Assembly (NCBI RefSeq): GCF_001949145.1
Contig: NW_019091524.1
Location: 364,540-428,539 of the forward strand
Direction: 5' to 3'
From: Acanthaster planci
Lineage: Eukaryota > Echinodermata > Asteroidea > Valvatida > Acanthasteridae
Length of the DNA stretch: 64,000 nt
The translations under genes were made by a program, and so were the position numbers. This document shows, piece after piece, positions 61,928 to 64,000 of the stretch (position 1 is its first letter; every line of letters begins with the position of its first letter). Under the pieces are notes generated by a model. It was given only the letters and a program-made list of their open reading frames with translations, searched no databases and was not told the DNA's origin.

Positions 61928-62745
61928 GTGCCTTGTGCTTCTGTGTCTACATTCAACAAGGAGTCAATGCTACCATTGCTGCACATGGTAGAGCCAGGGG
62001 ATCAGTTAAAACCTGATGAAGCATCCAAGTTTGGACAACTGCTCAAGAAGTATAGTACAGTATTCTCCCTGAAGGATGGTGACCTAGACTACACCAAGAC
62101 AAGCATCGCATTGATACAGGTGACACTCCTCCGATTAGACAGAGATACTGGTCCCTTCCACCATCACAATAACAAGAAGTCGGAGCACACATCAAAGATC
62201 TGCTGGAGAAAGGAGTAATTTGAGAGAGTGCAAGCCCTTAGGCTTCTCCTATTGTAGTGGTGCGGGAAAAAAGACCAGTCGATACGCTTACGTGTAAACT
62301 ACCATAGACTTAACAGTGCGACCGTAAAGAGTGCCTTCCCATTGCCACGCATCAACGAGTCTTTGCAGGTCCTTGGTAATGCAAAATACTTCAGTGTCAT
62401 GGATCTCACTTTGGGTTTCTACCAGGTGGCCATGGAAGAGGGTGACATCCCCGAGACAGCGTTCACAATCCTCTTTGGACTCTGGGAGTACACCCACATG
62501 CCCTTTGGATTATGTAATGGTCCTGCTACATTCCAGAGGTTGATGCGATATTTTGGTGATGAAGCCTTGCAGAGTCTGCTGATATACCTGAACGCCACCT
62601 GTGGACCTGCAGAACTTCCGCCAGTCCTAACACATCAAATCATGGACCATTTACCCAGGGATGTGCAACTTAAGCTCAGAGCTGGTTCAGTGCGTGTTAT
62701 GGCTGGCACAATATCAAAGCAGAAATTAAGTTGGATTATGTAACA
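61928..62745 (+). pseudogene. Ty3/gypsy RT remnant
   Basis: Plus strand: KPDEASKFGQLLKKYSTVFS (62,005, linker before RT), then after two frameshifts VNYHRLNSATVKSAFPLPRI-like sequence (62,295-62,350), NESLQVLGNAKYFSVMDLTL (first catalytic Asp), GFYQVAMEEGDIPETAFTIL, MPFGLCNGPATFQRLMRYFG and LLIYLNA (62,577), where the catalytic YLDD reads YLNA and similarity ends. The last 40 codons are unrelated. It is a truncated, dead fragment, in the same orientation as the LINE. Confidence 0.88.
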
Positions 62746-64000
62746 CTTTCTCTAATAATAAAACATGTATTCCTGTCTAAAACTTTGTTTTCTTGTAATA
62801 TTTTAAGTCAGGGTACACCCTTTCTCAAAATATGCTGCTCAAGATATTTCATCCTATACATTCTGAGAGAGACAAAAAATCTCGCAAACCTTGTATCCTG
62901 GTGTCAACGAAAGCAACTGACAGAAATATCACGGTAAGAAGAAAGAGTGGCGAAGTTGACATGCCACAAGTTGTAAACAGTAACAATTTCCGGCAGTGAA
63001 TGGCTGTGACCGGGTTGACCAGTGTGTTTCTTACTGTGGACAATTCCCACAAAAAACTGTCAAATGGTGGAAATGAATCTTTCTGTGGCTACTCGAGGTC
63101 TGTCAGCTAAACGCCTGTCACCGACATGCACGCGCAAACACCAAAGAATGGAATGCGGTGACGCAAGATGCCAATCCCTTAGTTTAATAACACAACTCCA
63201 TGAGGAATCGGTGAAACTGAAATAAATATTGATAAATTTAAAGAGATTAGAAGTTAAAAAGTGAGCTTATAAGAAATTCAAACCCCAATCATAATCAAGT
63301 CCAAACTACATGCAATCTTCTGTCAAATTCAGGGATTTTACCGGTTTACTAAACAACATTTTGTTGCTTGCAATTGTACTTTCAAATGAATTTACAACAT
63401 CTTCAATATTCAATAAATTGATCACTCCCTCAGTTGTCCACATACATTATCACATGTAGGCCTATCATTACAATGTATGTTTAATTACACAATTACAATT
63501 CGTATGCGGGATCGACACCCCTGGAATGCACGCAGTGAATTGTATTCAAGATGGCTACTGAAACAAACGGGCTAGCGGGAGGTTTCAGGGTTTGCAGTGG
63601 CATTCTGGTGCTGAAAATACAAAAATACACCAAGAAGATAAACGTCAAAAACAACATATCACAACTGGCAAATACATTTACAAACTCACACATAATTCCG
63701 TATAGCCTGCATACGCCCATGCAAAATACGACGATAAATCTTCCAAATGTCGACTCAAATTACTAACAAATATACACAGCATTGTTGCAATAAGTTTCAC
63801 AAGTCACACAAGAAAAGCTATAGATAAATACACAGTGATCTCAAATATACATTATGGGCACATTTTCTATCTTCAACATGAAGAAAACGCAAGTGAACTT
63901 ACTGTCTTCAGCCTCCGACGGCGTTTAACGAAAACTGACCCGAAATGGAATTTCCTGCACTGATATACTCGGTATGATCACGTGGCAAGGGAATAGCGTA
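62746..64000. other. Right edge of the window, no gene recognised
   Basis: No coding exon supported. On the plus strand AAGATGGCTACTG (about 63,549) resembles a start context and opens MATETNGLAGGFRV, but without known domain. On the minus strand GCTGAAGACA|GTAAGT (donor near 63,901) follows CACGTGATC (about 63,980) and could be the donor of an untranslated first exon, perhaps of CYP4. Both are weak. Confidence 0.3.

Noticed and set aside
1-64000. CRISPR arrays, bacterial operons, phage or secondary-metabolite clusters
   Set aside because: None seen. Splice-site structure and transposon types are those of an animal genome; the regular repeats are microsatellites without unique spacers.

Overview
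This is a eukaryotic, metazoan-type window: split genes with GT-AG introns, interspersed transposons of several classes, microsatellites and a 252-base assembly gap (36,230-36,481). Very frequent palindromic words ACATGTAC and GTACCGGTAC, a CYP4 gene, and Ty3/gypsy, BEL/Pao, DIRS and LINE remnants together suggest a marine invertebrate (amphioxus, hemichordate, echinoderm or lophotrochozoan). The sequence alone does not settle which.

Positions 1-29,850 hold no gene I can defend. This stretch is AT-rich intergenic or intronic DNA studded with ACATGTAC arrays. It contains a 40-bp minisatellite built on GTACCGGTAC (18.2-18.44 kb), a MITE nested inside another MITE (12.67-13.52 kb), a small hairpin element (3.55-3.66 kb), an inverted repeat pair (27.06-27.74 kb), and some non-repetitive blocks that look regulatory. 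The best of these are at 16.8-17.2 kb with an RFX X-box, at 26.37-26.67 kb, and at 27.85-28.65 kb, which is CpG-rich with a second X-box.

Positions 29,850-40,000 are a transposon graveyard. In order it holds a hAT-like non-autonomous element with an 8-bp target duplication, a TIR element, and a mosaic of gypsy RT-RNase H, BEL/Pao RT-RNase H and a second gypsy RT, all on the minus strand. Beyond the gap lie a gag zinc-knuckle fragment and the 3' end of an LTR element: gag remnant joined to a pol tail, polypurine tract, LTR.

Positions 42,868-56,730 (minus strand) carry the one clear host gene, a cytochrome P450 of family CYP4. I could assemble nine coding exons with consistent phases and GT-AG borders into an uninterrupted 511-residue frame that has the membrane anchor, I-helix, ExxR and heme Cys. 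Two retroelements sit in its introns. Intron 6 holds a 4.4-kb DIRS-type element (tyrosine recombinase, inverted termini) in the same orientation as the gene. Intron 3 holds a 2.3-kb Ty3/gypsy element with unusually short LTRs (111-113 bp), perfect 5-bp target duplication, tRNA-Leu-type primer site and polypurine tract, in the opposite orientation.

Positions 57,000-64,000, upstream of CYP4, hold a LINE 3' fragment between two diverged direct copies of a ~300-bp repeat, then a gypsy RT remnant and unassigned DNA that may include 5' untranslated exons of CYP4.
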